Shown here piece by piece: positions 15,887 to 24,374 of a stretch of 55,889 nucleotides of DNA. Position numbers and translations under genes: made by a program. The notes under the pieces are model-generated. The model ran no database searches, was not told the DNA's origin, and was given only the letters and a program-made list of their open reading frames with translations. Numbering within the stretch: the stretch's first letter is position 1; every line of letters begins with the position of its first letter. Source of the stretch: Chloroflexota bacterium (GTDB taxonomy: Bacteria > Chloroflexota > Anaerolineae > Anaerolineales > UBA11579); NCBI GenBank assembly GCA_016191875.1, contig JACPVG010000017.1:1-55889 (forward strand), given 5' to 3'.

Positions 15887-16564
15887 CTAGATCGTGATTT
15901 CCAACAGTCCCTCGGCCACGGCGCGCAGCTCTCCGGCCGACATGCCGCTCAACTTCATCGCCAGTTCCAGATAGGGACGGTTGACCGGCTTGCTGATGAA
16001 GGCCTGCACGTCCAGCGGCAGGCGGCGGAAGTCCTCGGCGGCGCGCTGCTGCAGGATGTACATGCCCACCGGCGTGCCGGGGTCGACGAAATCCAGCACC
16101 GTCAGGCCATACAGGCGCGCCAGCATCTCGAGTTCCGGCAGGGGCGTTGGGCTGTCGCCGGATTCATAGTTCTTGACCCGGCTCTGGGGAATGCCGGTCT
16201 TCTCGCGCACGTCTTTCAGGGAGAGGTTGGCTTTCTGGCGGGCCTGTTCAAGCAGGCGTCCCACACCGCGGTCGCGCATCGAAAGCGAATGTTCGATGTG
16301 GATGTTTTCCAGCAGGTCCGGCTGGCTGGAGATGATGTCTTCGCTCCAGAAATGCTCCAGCGGCAGGTCCAGGACGTAACACAGCAATTCCAGTTCCGGC
16401 AGGGAGGGGCTGCGGCGGCCGGTCTCTATGGATGTCACCGTCCCGGCAGAGACGCCGATGGCTGCACCGGTCTCGGCCTTGGTCCTGCCGGCTGCCTCAC
16501 GCGCGTCGCGCAGCAGCAGGCCCAGCTTCTTGGCGCGGATGGTCAGTGCCATTTTGGTGCTCAT
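15887..16564 (-). CDS. XRE-family regulator with two HTH domains
   Basis: The 225-residue protein contains two successive Cro/C1-type helix-turn-helix units: L-L-L-R-D-A-R-E-A-A-G with V-S-A-G-T-V-T-S-I-E-T-G-R-R (about 12-65), and L-L-E-Q-A-R-Q-K-A-N with I-P-Q-S-R-V-K-N-Y-E-S-G (about 100-155). A C-terminal helical part follows (about 165-225). The two units look like an internal duplication. The ATG at 16564 follows GGAGGAC. A promoter is recognisable at 16694-16722, and an A-type repeat lies in the leader between promoter and gene. Confidence 0.9.
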   Translation of the reverse strand: MSTKMALTIRAKKLGLLLRDAREAAGRTKAETGAAIGVSAGTVTSIETGRRSPSLPELELLCYVLDLPLEHFWSEDIISSQPDLLENIHIEHSLSMRDRGVGRLLEQARQKANLSLKDVREKTGIPQSRVKNYESGDSPTPLPELEMLARLYGLTVLDFVDPGTPVGMYILQQRAAEDFRRLPLDVQAFISKPVNRPYLELAMKLSGMSAGELRAVAEGLLEITI

Positions 16565-16587
16565 AGAATCGTCCTCCGGGAAAGATG

Positions 16588-16669
16588 AGTAGCCCACCGA
16601 AAGTTCTTTTGCAAAGGGCTCTGATCTTCCAGCGTGGCTCTCCTTGGTAGATGCCGCTGGGCCGACTAC
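16588..16669 (+). repeat. A-B repeat, copy 3 (A-type, diverged)
   Basis: Begins AGTAGCCCACCGAAAGTTC, matching the left end of module A in copy 6 (AGTAGTCCACCGAAAGTTT), and ends GGGCCGACTAC, complementary to the start. It lies in the probable leader of the XRE gene. Confidence 0.7.
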
Positions 16670-16693
16670 ATAACGGGCCAGCGCCCGGATTCA

Positions 16694-16722
16694 ATTATAA
16701 AGCCGCTTCCCCCGGTGCACAA
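16694..16722 (-). promoter_or_regulatory. Sigma-70-type promoter of the XRE gene
   Basis: On the minus strand TTGTGC (16722-16717), 17 bases, TATAAT (16699-16694). Transcription would start near 16687 and run through repeat copy 3 before the ATG at 16564. Confidence 0.55.
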
Positions 16723-16751
16723 ATTTGCCCTGGCGCCAATTACCGGGCCCC

Positions 16752-18071
16752 TTACTTCTTCGCGCCGCGCATCTCCGCGGCCCCCTTGATGAACACCTCC
16801 GCCCCCAGTTCGAAACCGGCCGCCTTCAGGCGCTCCATGAACAGCGGGCGGATGCCCGTCGGCCGCAGTTCGCCCTGCACTTTGCCGTCGCCGGCCACGC
16901 CGGTCTGCTCGAAGTGGAAGATGTCGGTGAGGATGACCGTATCGCCCTCCATCCCGGCCACCTCGGTGATGAAGGTCACTTTGCGGGCGCCATCCGTCAG
17001 CCGGGATTGCTGCACGATCAGATCCACCGCCGAGGCGATCTGCTGGCGCACCACTTTAATGGGCAGGTCCATGCCCGCCATCAGCACCATCGTTTCCATG
17101 CGCGCCAGGGCATCGCGCGGCGTGTTGGCGTGCAGCGTGGTCAGCGAACCATCGTGGCCGGTGTTCATCGCCTGGAGCATATCCAGGGCCTCGCCGCCGC
17201 GCACCTCCCCCACCACAATGCGGTCTGGCCGCATGCGCAAGGAATTGCGCACCAGCCCGCGGATATCCATCCCGCCCCGGCCATCCAGGTTAGGCGTTTT
17301 TGTCTCCAGGCGCACCACATGTTCCTGCTGTAAGCGCAGTTCGGCGGCGTCCTCGATAGTGACGATGCGCTCATGTTCTGGGATGAACGAAGACATGATG
17401 TTGAGCAGCGTGGTCTTGCCGCTGCCCGTCCCGCCCGAGATGACGATGTTGAGATGAGCTTTCACGCAGGCTTCCAGGAACAGGGCCATCGTATCGGTCA
17501 TCGAGCCGAACTTCACCAGATCGGCCACCCCCAGGCGCTCTTTGCCGAATTTTCGGATGGTGAGCGAAGGCCCGTCCAGTGCCACCGGCGGCACCACAGC
17601 ATTCACCCGGCTGCCATCCGGCAGGCGCGCATCCACGGTGGGGTTATCGGCATCCACCCGCCGCCCCAGCGGCAGCACGATGCGGTCAATGACGCGCAGC
17701 ACGTGGGCGTCGTCCATGAAACTGACCGGGGCGCGTTCCAGCCTGCCCTTGCGCTCCACGTACACATGGCGCGGCCCGTTCACCATCACCTCGGTCACGT
17801 CCGGGTCATCCAGCAAGGGCTGGATGGGCCCAAACCCAAGCAGGTCGTTGGTGATCTCGCGGAAGATCGACGCCTTGCTGGCCCGGTCGAGCTGCAGTTT
17901 GGTCTGCTGGAAACTGTGCTCCAGGTACTGCTGGATGGCCTCGCCGCGTTTGTTCGCCGGGGGGTTGCCCTCCTCCATCAGACGCACGACCTGCTGGGTG
18001 AGGTAGCCGCGCAGTTTTTCCAGATCCGGGCCGCCCAGAGCCGCCTGGCGTCCCGCGCCGGCCTCGCTCAC
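16752..18071 (-). CDS. cpaF: CpaF/TadA-type secretion ATPase
   Basis: A 439-residue hexameric ATPase of the type II/IV secretion family that powers Tad (Flp) pilus assembly at the inner membrane. Visible are an N-terminal helical domain (about 15-75), [12 protein letters not shown] (about 89-100), [11 protein letters not shown] (Walker A, about 200-210), the Walker B/Asp-box region with [12 protein letters not shown] (about 280-291) and a His box T-L-H-A-N. The start is GTG, overlapping the stop of the small upstream gene (GTGA) behind GGAAGAGG. No tadB/tadC or pilin genes follow; the next minus-strand gene downstream is the XRE regulator. Confidence 0.93.
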   Translation of the reverse strand: MSEAGAGRQAALGGPDLEKLRGYLTQQVVRLMEEGNPPANKRGEAIQQYLEHSFQQTKLQLDRASKASIFREITNDLLGFGPIQPLLDDPDVTEVMVNGPRHVYVERKGRLERAPVSFMDDAHVLRVIDRIVLPLGRRVDADNPTVDARLPDGSRVNAVVPPVALDGPSLTIRKFGKERLGVADLVKFGSMTDTMALFLEACVKAHLNIVISGGTGSGKTTLLNIMSSFIPEHERIVTIEDAAELRLQQEHVVRLETKTPNLDGRGGMDIRGLVRNSLRMRPDRIVVGEVRGGEALDMLQAMNTGHDGSLTTLHANTPRDALARMETMVLMAGMDLPIKVVRQQIASAVDLIVQQSRLTDGARKVTFITEVAGMEGDTVILTDIFHFEQTGVAGDGKVQGELRPTGIRPLFMERLKAAGFELGAEVFIKGAAEMRGAKK

Positions 18072-18349
18072 GCCTCTTCCTCCTGCTCGAGCACCCAGTG
18101 GATGGCTTCCCGGCGGACAGCCAGGAAGGCCGAGCGCCCGACCTCCTGCCCGGCCAGGTCGTAGATGACCGCATCCGTAACTGCCAGGAATCGTTCGGGC
18201 CGGTCCAGCTCATCTTTCAGGCGCTCCTGAGGCCGGATGTGCACCACGCCTTCGATGCGGTGCACACCGGTCTGGATGACCACCGCAAGGGGTTGCTTGG
18301 AGATCACTTCAGTGAAGATCTTGCCCTTGTCGTCGTACTCGAGGGTCAT
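18068..18349 (-). CDS. Small conserved protein between cpaE and cpaF
   Basis: The 93-residue protein starts [19 protein letters not shown] beta-rich part ([18 protein letters not shown]) is followed by R-L-K-D-E-L and [10 protein letters not shown], ending acidic. I recognise it only as a small conserved protein (possibly DUF6812) with no assigned function. It is 10 bases from cpaE and overlaps cpaF by 4 bases, so all three are one operon and it may serve the same apparatus. AGAGGAA precedes the ATG. Confidence 0.75.
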   Translation of the reverse strand: MTLEYDDKGKIFTEVISKQPLAVVIQTGVHRIEGVVHIRPQERLKDELDRPERFLAVTDAVIYDLAGQEVGRSAFLAVRREAIHWVLEQEEEA

Positions 18350-18359
18350 GGCGTTCCTC

Positions 18360-19565
18360 TCAGGCGCGGCTTACGGCCATCGGCCCGGTGGTGCGCTTCT
18401 GGAGTTGCTTCAACATTTCGGCGGTGGTCTCGCGCAGGGAGATGGCGGCAACCTCGCCGGGGAACTTATGGTAGATCGGCACGTGCTGGTTGTTGGCCAG
18501 GGCGAAATTCCCGCCGATGAAGGGGAAGGACGCCGGGATGGTCAGACCCAGCACGCCTTCGATCTGGGTGCGGGTGAGGCCCTCCTGCCCGACAGCGCGG
18601 TTGATGAGCGGGAATAACTGGTCGCGTTCCAGCCCCTTGCTTTCAAGATACTTGATGACCTTTTGGGTGAGTTCCACGGTCGCCTGGTCCACGCTGAGGA
18701 TGACCGCCACCTGATCCGCCGCCAGGATGATCGGCAGGCTGATGCGCGACAGCGACCGCCCCAGGTCCACGAAAACGTAATCAAAACTGCGCTTCAGCGT
18801 GTTGAGGATGACCGGGACGCGGGTTACGTCCAGTTCGTTGGCTTCTTCCGGGTCCGGACAGCCTGCCAGCAGGCGGAAGTGCCACAGCCCGGTGGTGGGC
18901 AGGGCATCCTGGTAATACTCTGCGGTGGCTTCCGCCAGCGTCATCCGGGCGGCCTCCACGATATTCAGCGGCCCGTCGTAGCCCACCACCGGCGCGATCG
19001 AGCCAAGCGGCAGCACCAGGTCGACGACGACGATGGCGGCATCCGGCTCCATCTCGCCCAACGCCGCGGCCATGTTGGCGCACAGCGAAGAGGTGCCCGT
19101 GCCGCCCTTGGCGCTCAGGAAGACCACCAGGCGGCCTTCCTTCTCGGGGGCGGCCGGCTTCACGGCGCGCCCGGCGAAAGAGTGATCGCTCACCCCCTGG
19201 CTGCCGTATTCATTCAAGGTCTTCAGCAGCAGCGGCAGGGCGTCGCCTTCCTTGGCAAAATACGAGTTGAAGCCCAGGTCGATCGCCCGCTGGATCTCCT
19301 CCGGGTCGCGCAGGCTGGAAAAGGCCACCAGCGGCCGGTTGGCCGTACGGTTGTCGCCGCGGATCTTCTGGATGAACTCAGCCACCGGCATGTCGGTGAA
19401 CGCCGGGTCGAGGATGATGACGTGCGGGCGGTCGCGCCAGGCGACGATCAGTCCTTCCTTGCCGCCGCCGGCGGATTTGGGTTCAAACCCGGCCTTCTTG
19501 AGTTCATACAGAAGGTAGTTGACAGTCGCTGGGTCTTTGTCTACGATCAGCACTCGGGTAGCCAC
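18360..19565 (-). CDS. cpaE: CpaE/TadZ-like protein: receiver domain plus MinD-like ATPase
   Basis: 401 residues. An N-terminal receiver-like domain (1-125; V-D-K-D and I-I-L-D-P with a phospho-acceptor Asp near 53) is followed by a ParA/MinD-type ATPase (about 145-390) with the deviant Walker A L-S-A-K-G-G-T-G-T-S-S and a V-V-D-L-V-L-P-L-G-S switch. This is the CpaE/TadZ layout, which positions the Tad apparatus at the pole. The start is GTG. It lies 3 bases after the response regulator and before the small gene and cpaF, all co-oriented. Confidence 0.9.
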   Translation of the reverse strand: MATRVLIVDKDPATVNYLLYELKKAGFEPKSAGGGKEGLIVAWRDRPHVIILDPAFTDMPVAEFIQKIRGDNRTANRPLVAFSSLRDPEEIQRAIDLGFNSYFAKEGDALPLLLKTLNEYGSQGVSDHSFAGRAVKPAAPEKEGRLVVFLSAKGGTGTSSLCANMAAALGEMEPDAAIVVVDLVLPLGSIAPVVGYDGPLNIVEAARMTLAEATAEYYQDALPTTGLWHFRLLAGCPDPEEANELDVTRVPVILNTLKRSFDYVFVDLGRSLSRISLPIILAADQVAVILSVDQATVELTQKVIKYLESKGLERDQLFPLINRAVGQEGLTRTQIEGVLGLTIPASFPFIGGNFALANNQHVPIYHKFPGEVAAISLRETTAEMLKQLQKRTTGPMAVSRA

Positions 19566-19568
19566 GCG

Positions 19569-20270
19569 CTAATTCCTTGCTTCCAGAACGGGCATGGTGT
19601 AGCCCATGCCGGAACGGGTGACGATGTGGCCCGGCCGCTTGGGGTTCTCTTCCAGTTTCTGGCGCAGGCGCGAGATGCACACCCACAGAATCTCCTTGTC
19701 GCCGGCGTATTCTTCGCCCCACACACTCTTCAGCAGGGTCTCGGCCGTCAGGGTCACGCCGATATGATGGGCGAATTGCAGCAGCAACCGGTATTCCGTG
19801 GCAGAGAGGAAAACCTGCCGCCCTGCGGCGCGCACTTCGGCGCTGGCGAAATCGATCTCCAGGTCGCCATGCTTGAAAACGCTGCCCTGCCCGGTGGTTT
19901 CTTCCGGGTGGGCGCGCCGCAGCACGGCCCGGACGCGCGCCACAAGTTCCTGGGCTGAGAAGGGTTTGACCACATAGTCATCCGCGCCCCGGTTCAGCCC
20001 TTCCACCCGGTCGGCTTCCTCGCCCTTGGCGGTCAGCATAATGACCGGCACCATGGAGAATTCGCGAATGCGGTCGAGGGCGCTGAAGCCATCCAGCACA
20101 GGCATCATCACGTCCAGCAACACCAGGTCTGGGGCTTCATCGGCCACGCGCTTGACCGCGTCCTGCCCATTTGGGCTGGTCAGGACGGTAAAGCCTTCCG
20201 TCGAGAGATTGGCTTCCACCAGCCGCAGGAAGCGCGGCTCGTCGTCCACCACCAGGATCGTTTCAGGCAT
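19569..20270 (-). CDS. OmpR-family response regulator
   Basis: 233 residues. The receiver domain (1-120) has the acidic pair D-D-E, phospho-acceptor D53 in L-V-L-L-D-V-M-M-P and K in Y-V-V-K-P-F. A winged-helix DNA-binding domain follows (about 135-230) with S-A-T-E-Y-R-L-L and S-G-M-G-Y. Its ATG lies inside the last codons of the upstream histidine kinase (8-base overlap), marking the pair as one two-component system. Its position directly before cpaE suggests it belongs to the same transcript. Confidence 0.93.
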   Translation of the reverse strand: MPETILVVDDEPRFLRLVEANLSTEGFTVLTSPNGQDAVKRVADEAPDLVLLDVMMPVLDGFSALDRIREFSMVPVIMLTAKGEEADRVEGLNRGADDYVVKPFSAQELVARVRAVLRRAHPEETTGQGSVFKHGDLEIDFASAEVRAAGRQVFLSATEYRLLLQFAHHIGVTLTAETLLKSVWGEEYAGDKEILWVCISRLRQKLEENPKRPGHIVTRSGMGYTMPVLEARN

Positions 20271-21510
20271 GGGGGGTCGCTCCCTTCTCTTCCGCCGGGT
20301 CGGCGAGCGGCAATCGAATGATGAAGGTCGTGCCGTTGCCCGGTTTCGATTCCACCCCGATCGTGCCGCCGTGCGCCTGGATGAGCTGTTCACAGATGAA
20401 CAGCCCCAGGCCGGTGCCGCGCACGCCGGCCGCCCGTTCCGGAACCCGGTAGAATCGCTTGAACAGGTGCGGCAGGTGCTCTTCCGGGATACCGGGGCCG
20501 TCGTCGCTCAGGCGCACTTCGGCCTCCCCGCCCTGCTTTCCGGCCCGGATGCGCAATTCGCTGTTGGGTGCATATTTAACTGCATTGGCGACCAGGTTGT
20601 CGAACACCTGCGAGAATCGCTTGGCGTCCACCCGCACGTACAGGTCCGCCTCGGGCGATTCGGATGAAATCCTGAGGGTATTATAGCGTGTTTGAGTGCG
20701 GTTCAAGATATCCCCCAGCAGGTCGCCCAGGGCGACGGGCTTCAATTCAATATGCAGCGTTCCGCTTTGCAGGCGCGAGGAATCCAGCAGGTTCTCGATC
20801 AACTCGCTCAAGCGGTCGGTTTCCTCATCGATGATGTTGAGGAACTCGCGCAGGGTGTTTTCGTCCCAGGCAGTATCGCGCCGCAGCAGCGTGGTGGTGT
20901 AGCCCTTGATGAACCCCAGCGGAGTGAGGAGTTCGTGCGAAACCATGGCGATGAATTCGTCTTGCAGGCGCGCCAGGCGGCGTTCGGCTTCCAGGTTCGC
21001 CACCCGCTCCACCAGCAGCTGGCGCTCGAACAACTGCGAAACGTGTGTGGCGATGAAGGCCGCCAGGTTGACCTGCTCACCGGTGTAGGCCGGCCCGCCG
21101 AAGCGGATGAACACCAGCACGCCATTGGTCTTTCCACCCGCCACCATGGGCAGGGCCAGGTAGAAATGCTGGTCCAGCCGGTCGGTGCCGCGCCGCACGC
21201 TGGGTTCGCGCACGAAGGTCTCGCCGGTTTCCAGCACCCGGTTGGCGGCCACCTCGCCCCACACCAGGTCGGTGGGCGCCGAGCGGCCGCGCCCCACCAC
21301 GCGCGCAAACAACGGCTCGAGCGGCTCCGGGCCGGTCTGCCGCCGGTAGAGCACGGCGCTGTCAAAGATGAATACCGCGCGCGTCAGTCCGGTGATCTCG
21401 TCCATGGCCGCGTCGATGTTCTCGGCCTCGGAAACCACTTTGCTGATGGCGTATACGGCTTCGAGTTCGTTGGGGCGCAGCGAGGCGGTATCGGCGGCGG
21501 GTCGTCTCAT
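20263..21510 (-). CDS. GAF-domain sensor histidine kinase
   Basis: 415 residues, no membrane helix. GAF domain (about 20-165), short coiled coil, HisKA domain with S-H-E-L-L-T-P-L (phosphorylated H192), and HATPase with N-L-V-A-N-A-V-K-Y (N box), D-D-G-P-G-I-P (G1), F-K-R-F-Y-R (F) and G-T-G-L-G-L-F (G2). The H box has Leu where Arg is usual. It is a cytoplasmic sensor whose ligand is unknown, translationally coupled to the response regulator downstream. Confidence 0.93.
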   Translation of the reverse strand: MRRPAADTASLRPNELEAVYAISKVVSEAENIDAAMDEITGLTRAVFIFDSAVLYRRQTGPEPLEPLFARVVGRGRSAPTDLVWGEVAANRVLETGETFVREPSVRRGTDRLDQHFYLALPMVAGGKTNGVLVFIRFGGPAYTGEQVNLAAFIATHVSQLFERQLLVERVANLEAERRLARLQDEFIAMVSHELLTPLGFIKGYTTTLLRRDTAWDENTLREFLNIIDEETDRLSELIENLLDSSRLQSGTLHIELKPVALGDLLGDILNRTQTRYNTLRISSESPEADLYVRVDAKRFSQVFDNLVANAVKYAPNSELRIRAGKQGGEAEVRLSDDGPGIPEEHLPHLFKRFYRVPERAAGVRGTGLGLFICEQLIQAHGGTIGVESKPGNGTTFIIRLPLADPAEEKGATPHA

Positions 21511-21641
21511 AGCGATTCCGCCGTTGGGCCTGCGTGCTTGCGTCTATCAATCCACATGGTCGGCCAGCCGCCAGAAGCAGCCCGAAAGAATGCCATGGGG
21601 AGATTCTTGAAGGAATTCAGGAGCCGCATCCACAAAGGCCC

Positions 21642-22796
21642 TCATTGGGCCGCCTCGGCCTGCTCCAGGCTGAATTCAAAGCACGAGCCCTTGCCCACCT
21701 CCGAGCGCACCTGGATGTGGCTGCCGTGCGATTCAACGATCTGGCGCGCCAGCGCCAGCCCCAGGCCGGTGCCGCCCTGGTGCCGCGTTGGAGAGCCATC
21801 CAGTTGATGGAAAGGCTCAAAGACCTCTGCCAGGCGTTCGGGCGGGATGCCGATGCCGGTGTCTTCCACTTCGAAGCGCACGCGCCCATCCGCGACTGCG
21901 GCGCGCAGAAAGACCTGCCCGCCCGCGCGGTTGAACTTGATGGCGTTCTCCACCAGTTGCTCGAACACCCAGCCCATCTTGTCTGCATCGGCCTGCACCC
22001 ACAGCGGGTTGCCCGCTTCCGGCAGGCCGATGGCAATGGACTGCGCAGTTGCCAGTTCGCTGTTCTTCCGGGCGCCGGCCTGCAACAGGTCCAGCGCCGC
22101 CACCGGCCGCACGTCCACCTTGACCTCGCCCTGCGCCATCACCGCCACTTGAATGAGGTTTTCAATAAGTGTGTCCAGCCGCTTGTAGGCCCGCAGCATC
22201 ACGTCCAGCGCGCTGCGCTGCTGGGCGCTCACCTCCCCCAGCGCGCCTTCATTCATCAGTTCCAGATAGCCGCTCAGGTGAGTGAGCGGCGTGCGCAGTT
22301 CGTGAGATACATTGGAAATGAAGTTGTTCTTGAGCTGGCTCAATTCCGTCAGGCGGTCCAGGGCGGCCTGCAATTCCGCCGTGCGCGCCCGCACACGCTT
22401 CTCCAGGTCCTGATTGCTGCGTTTCAACGCATCCTGAAGAAGGACGATCTGCTCGGTCACTGCCCGGTCGAGCGCCGGCCTTTCGATCATGCCCAGCGCC
22501 ACCAGGGCCTGGCCCAGCAGCACCACCTGGCCGTGCTGGCTCTCTTCTCGCTGGTAGGCCAGCCCGGCCTCCAACTGCTCGGCGGTCACATAGCCTTTCT
22601 CCACCAGGTATTGCCCCAGCCGGGGTATGAGTTGTTCCGGGGCCAGCGGGGCGTCTTCGGCATCCTCCGCGGCGCGCGCAATCCGCCGCTCGGCCATGGC
22701 CGCCGCCAGGGCGATGTTGGCCCCGCAGTTCGGGCAATCCATCGCCCGGCGGGGGACGCGTTCAGCGCAATTGGGACAAATGATGGTATCTGCCAT
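21642..22796 (-). CDS. Histidine kinase with zinc ribbon and MshEN-type domain
   Basis: 384 residues. A zinc ribbon (C7, C10, C21, C24; two C-P-N-C knuckles) is followed by two 24-residue MshEN-type motifs: R59-L-G-Q-Y-L-V-E-K-G to Q82 and L93-L-G-Q-A-L-V-A-L-G to Q116. A coiled coil (about 118-155), HisKA with S-H-E-L-R-T-P-L (H165) and HATPase with N-A-I-K-F-N, D-T-G-I-G-I-P and G-G-T-G-L-G-L complete it. MshEN domains bind cyclic-di-GMP in secretion ATPases; here the module would feed a kinase. It lies upstream of the GAF kinase, cpaE and cpaF genes on the same strand. Confidence 0.9.
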   Translation of the reverse strand: MADTIICPNCAERVPRRAMDCPNCGANIALAAAMAERRIARAAEDAEDAPLAPEQLIPRLGQYLVEKGYVTAEQLEAGLAYQREESQHGQVVLLGQALVALGMIERPALDRAVTEQIVLLQDALKRSNQDLEKRVRARTAELQAALDRLTELSQLKNNFISNVSHELRTPLTHLSGYLELMNEGALGEVSAQQRSALDVMLRAYKRLDTLIENLIQVAVMAQGEVKVDVRPVAALDLLQAGARKNSELATAQSIAIGLPEAGNPLWVQADADKMGWVFEQLVENAIKFNRAGGQVFLRAAVADGRVRFEVEDTGIGIPPERLAEVFEPFHQLDGSPTRHQGGTGLGLALARQIVESHGSHIQVRSEVGKGSCFEFSLEQAEAAQ

Positions 22797-22909
22797 GATG
22801 GCCGGCGTTCACAGACGCCAGATGAAGTATACGTCAGGCCGAGACCGCAAGCAACCCAACCTCCGGGAGATTGACTTGAAGCCCCCTGCACGGATGAACA
22901 TTTATCGCC

Positions 22910-23212
22910 TTAGGAGCCTTTTCCTTCACCGAAGCACAGGGTGTACATTCCCTTGGCGAAACTATCCAGGCTCTCTCCCGCCGCGGCCATCTCCGGGCTG
23001 TTCATGGCGGCTTTCAGTGCATCCTTATCGGCAAAGGTCATCGTCGCCAGCATGTATGGGGCGCGGTTGCCGACCACCACCCGCGTCAGTTTGACCACCT
23101 GGAGTTCCAGCAGGCCGGGCACTTTCTTGATGAGCGGGAGATGGCTCTCGAAATACGCCTTCTCGAAGGCTTCCGGGTCTTTGGGCGCAGCATAGATGGC
23201 AACGAGTTTCAT
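22910..23212 (-). CDS. EthD-family protein
   Basis: A small ferredoxin-like (dimeric alpha-beta barrel) protein of 100 residues: M-K-L-V-A-I-Y-A-A-P-K-D-P-E-A-F, Y-F-E-S-H-L-P-L, and L-A-T-M-T-F-A-D-K-D-A-L are the EthD pattern. EthD proteins accompany degradation pathways, and this one ends the phenylacetate gene run. AAGGAG lies before the ATG. The exact reaction is unknown. Confidence 0.85.
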   Translation of the reverse strand: MKLVAIYAAPKDPEAFEKAYFESHLPLIKKVPGLLELQVVKLTRVVVGNRAPYMLATMTFADKDALKAAMNSPEMAAAGESLDSFAKGMYTLCFGEGKGS

Positions 23213-23225
23213 AAGCGGCTCCTTC

Positions 23226-23729
23226 TCAGTTGATTTGTACGGCGGGCGCGAGGCCCAGCGATTGAAGCACGATCGTCAGGACCACGCACACCAATACCCC
23301 GACGACCACCCGCAAGGTCAGCCCCCGGTTCATCCCGGCCTCCAGCGCCCGCCCGGCGATGGCCCCGCCCACGCCCAGTTCCAGCGCCTGCCCCACGACC
23401 CAGCCCACGGCCAGCGGGAGCGGGACGGTGGAGATCGAGACGAGTCCGAGCACCAGCGCGCCCCATGCCAAACCGCCAAGTTTGAGGCCAAACCAGAACC
23501 CGGCGCGCGCCCCGGTGATTCCGGCCAGCGGCATCAGCCACGCCAGCAGGGCGGCCAGCAGCAGGAACGCCAGATATCCCAGCGGAATGAGCCGGAAGGA
23601 GTCCAGCGGCGGCAGCAGGAACGGGCTGGCTTGCAGGTAGAGCCTCGCCAATAGGCCGGCATGCAGCAGGAAATCGATTCCCACCATCCCCAGCCAGACG
23701 AGGAGAATTACGCCAATCCTGTGTTTCAT
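23226..23729 (-). CDS. Small polytopic membrane protein, unknown function
   Basis: 167 residues with four to five membrane helices (about 5-28, 48-68, 80-105, 110-130, 140-160). It has an N-terminal W-L-G-M-V-G-I-D-F-L-L-H-A-G segment reminiscent of DUF1761-like proteins, but the match is not firm. AGGAAGAG precedes the ATG. It lies 13 bases from the EthD gene and 10 from paaD, so it is probably in the phenylacetate operon. Confidence 0.75.
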   Translation of the reverse strand: MKHRIGVILLVWLGMVGIDFLLHAGLLARLYLQASPFLLPPLDSFRLIPLGYLAFLLLAALLAWLMPLAGITGARAGFWFGLKLGGLAWGALVLGLVSISTVPLPLAVGWVVGQALELGVGGAIAGRALEAGMNRGLTLRVVVGVLVCVVLTIVLQSLGLAPAVQIN

Positions 23730-23739
23730 ATCGCTCTTC

Positions 23740-24231
23740 CTAGAGGGGCTTGAACAGTTCGAAAGGCTGCTGGCAGTTGTTGCAGTAGAAGATCATCCGG
23801 CAGGGCGTCGGCCCAAATGAGTTCTTTATTGAGGTATTGAACGAATCGCAATAGGGGCAGGTCACCGGCGCATCCAGCACGGCGATGAAATCGCCTCCAT
23901 GTACGCGCGGTGGGGCCAGCCCGATGCCCTTGAGTTTGGCGCGCGCCGCGTCGCTGATCCAGTCCGAACTCCACGGCGGGTCGAGCGCTTTTTCCACCCG
24001 CACGTCCTCCAGCCCCATCTGCGCCAGCCGGGCCTTGATATCCCCCTCCATGACCTCCAGCGCCGGGCAGCCGGAGAACGTCGGCGTCATCGTCACCACC
24101 ACGCGCGCGCCGTCCAGTATCACCGCGCGGATGATGCCCATCTCCACCAGCGATACGACCGGTATCTCGGGATCCACCACTTCATCCAGCGCGTCCCAGA
24201 TTTCCTGTTCGGTAACGACCTGTGTTTGCAT
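23740..24231 (-). CDS. paaD: Phenylacetyl-CoA epoxidase system protein PaaD
   Basis: 163 residues. The N-terminal MIP18/DUF59-type domain (V-D-P-E-I-P-V-V-S-L, and M-T-P-T-F-S-G-C-P-A) is followed by a C-terminal zinc-ribbon-like part with C-P-Y-C and C-N-N-C. This is the PaaD (PaaJ) layout. PaaD is thought to help mature the di-iron or Fe-S centres of the PaaABCE epoxidase. It is separated from paaC by 135 bases filled with iterated repeats. Confidence 0.92.
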   Translation of the reverse strand: MQTQVVTEQEIWDALDEVVDPEIPVVSLVEMGIIRAVILDGARVVVTMTPTFSGCPALEVMEGDIKARLAQMGLEDVRVEKALDPPWSSDWISDAARAKLKGIGLAPPRVHGGDFIAVLDAPVTCPYCDSFNTSIKNSFGPTPCRMIFYCNNCQQPFELFKPL

Positions 24232-24245
24232 TCTCTGCCTGCTTC

Positions 24246-24374
24246 CAATTACATGATCCGAGATTCGTTATTCGAATTCAGGGCTGACTATTCATTGTTC
24301 GATATTCGTGATTCGAAGTTCTGCTCACGAATATCGAATACCCAATAACCAATTACAAGTTACCACTCACCACC
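24246..24374. repeat. ATATTCG and TTACC iterated repeats in the paaC-paaD gap
   Basis: Units such as ATTCGTTATTCGAATTC, GATATTCGTGATTCG and CACGAATATCGAATACCC run into AATAACCAATTACAAGTTACC. The right end reaches the stop codon of paaC. Confidence 0.65.
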
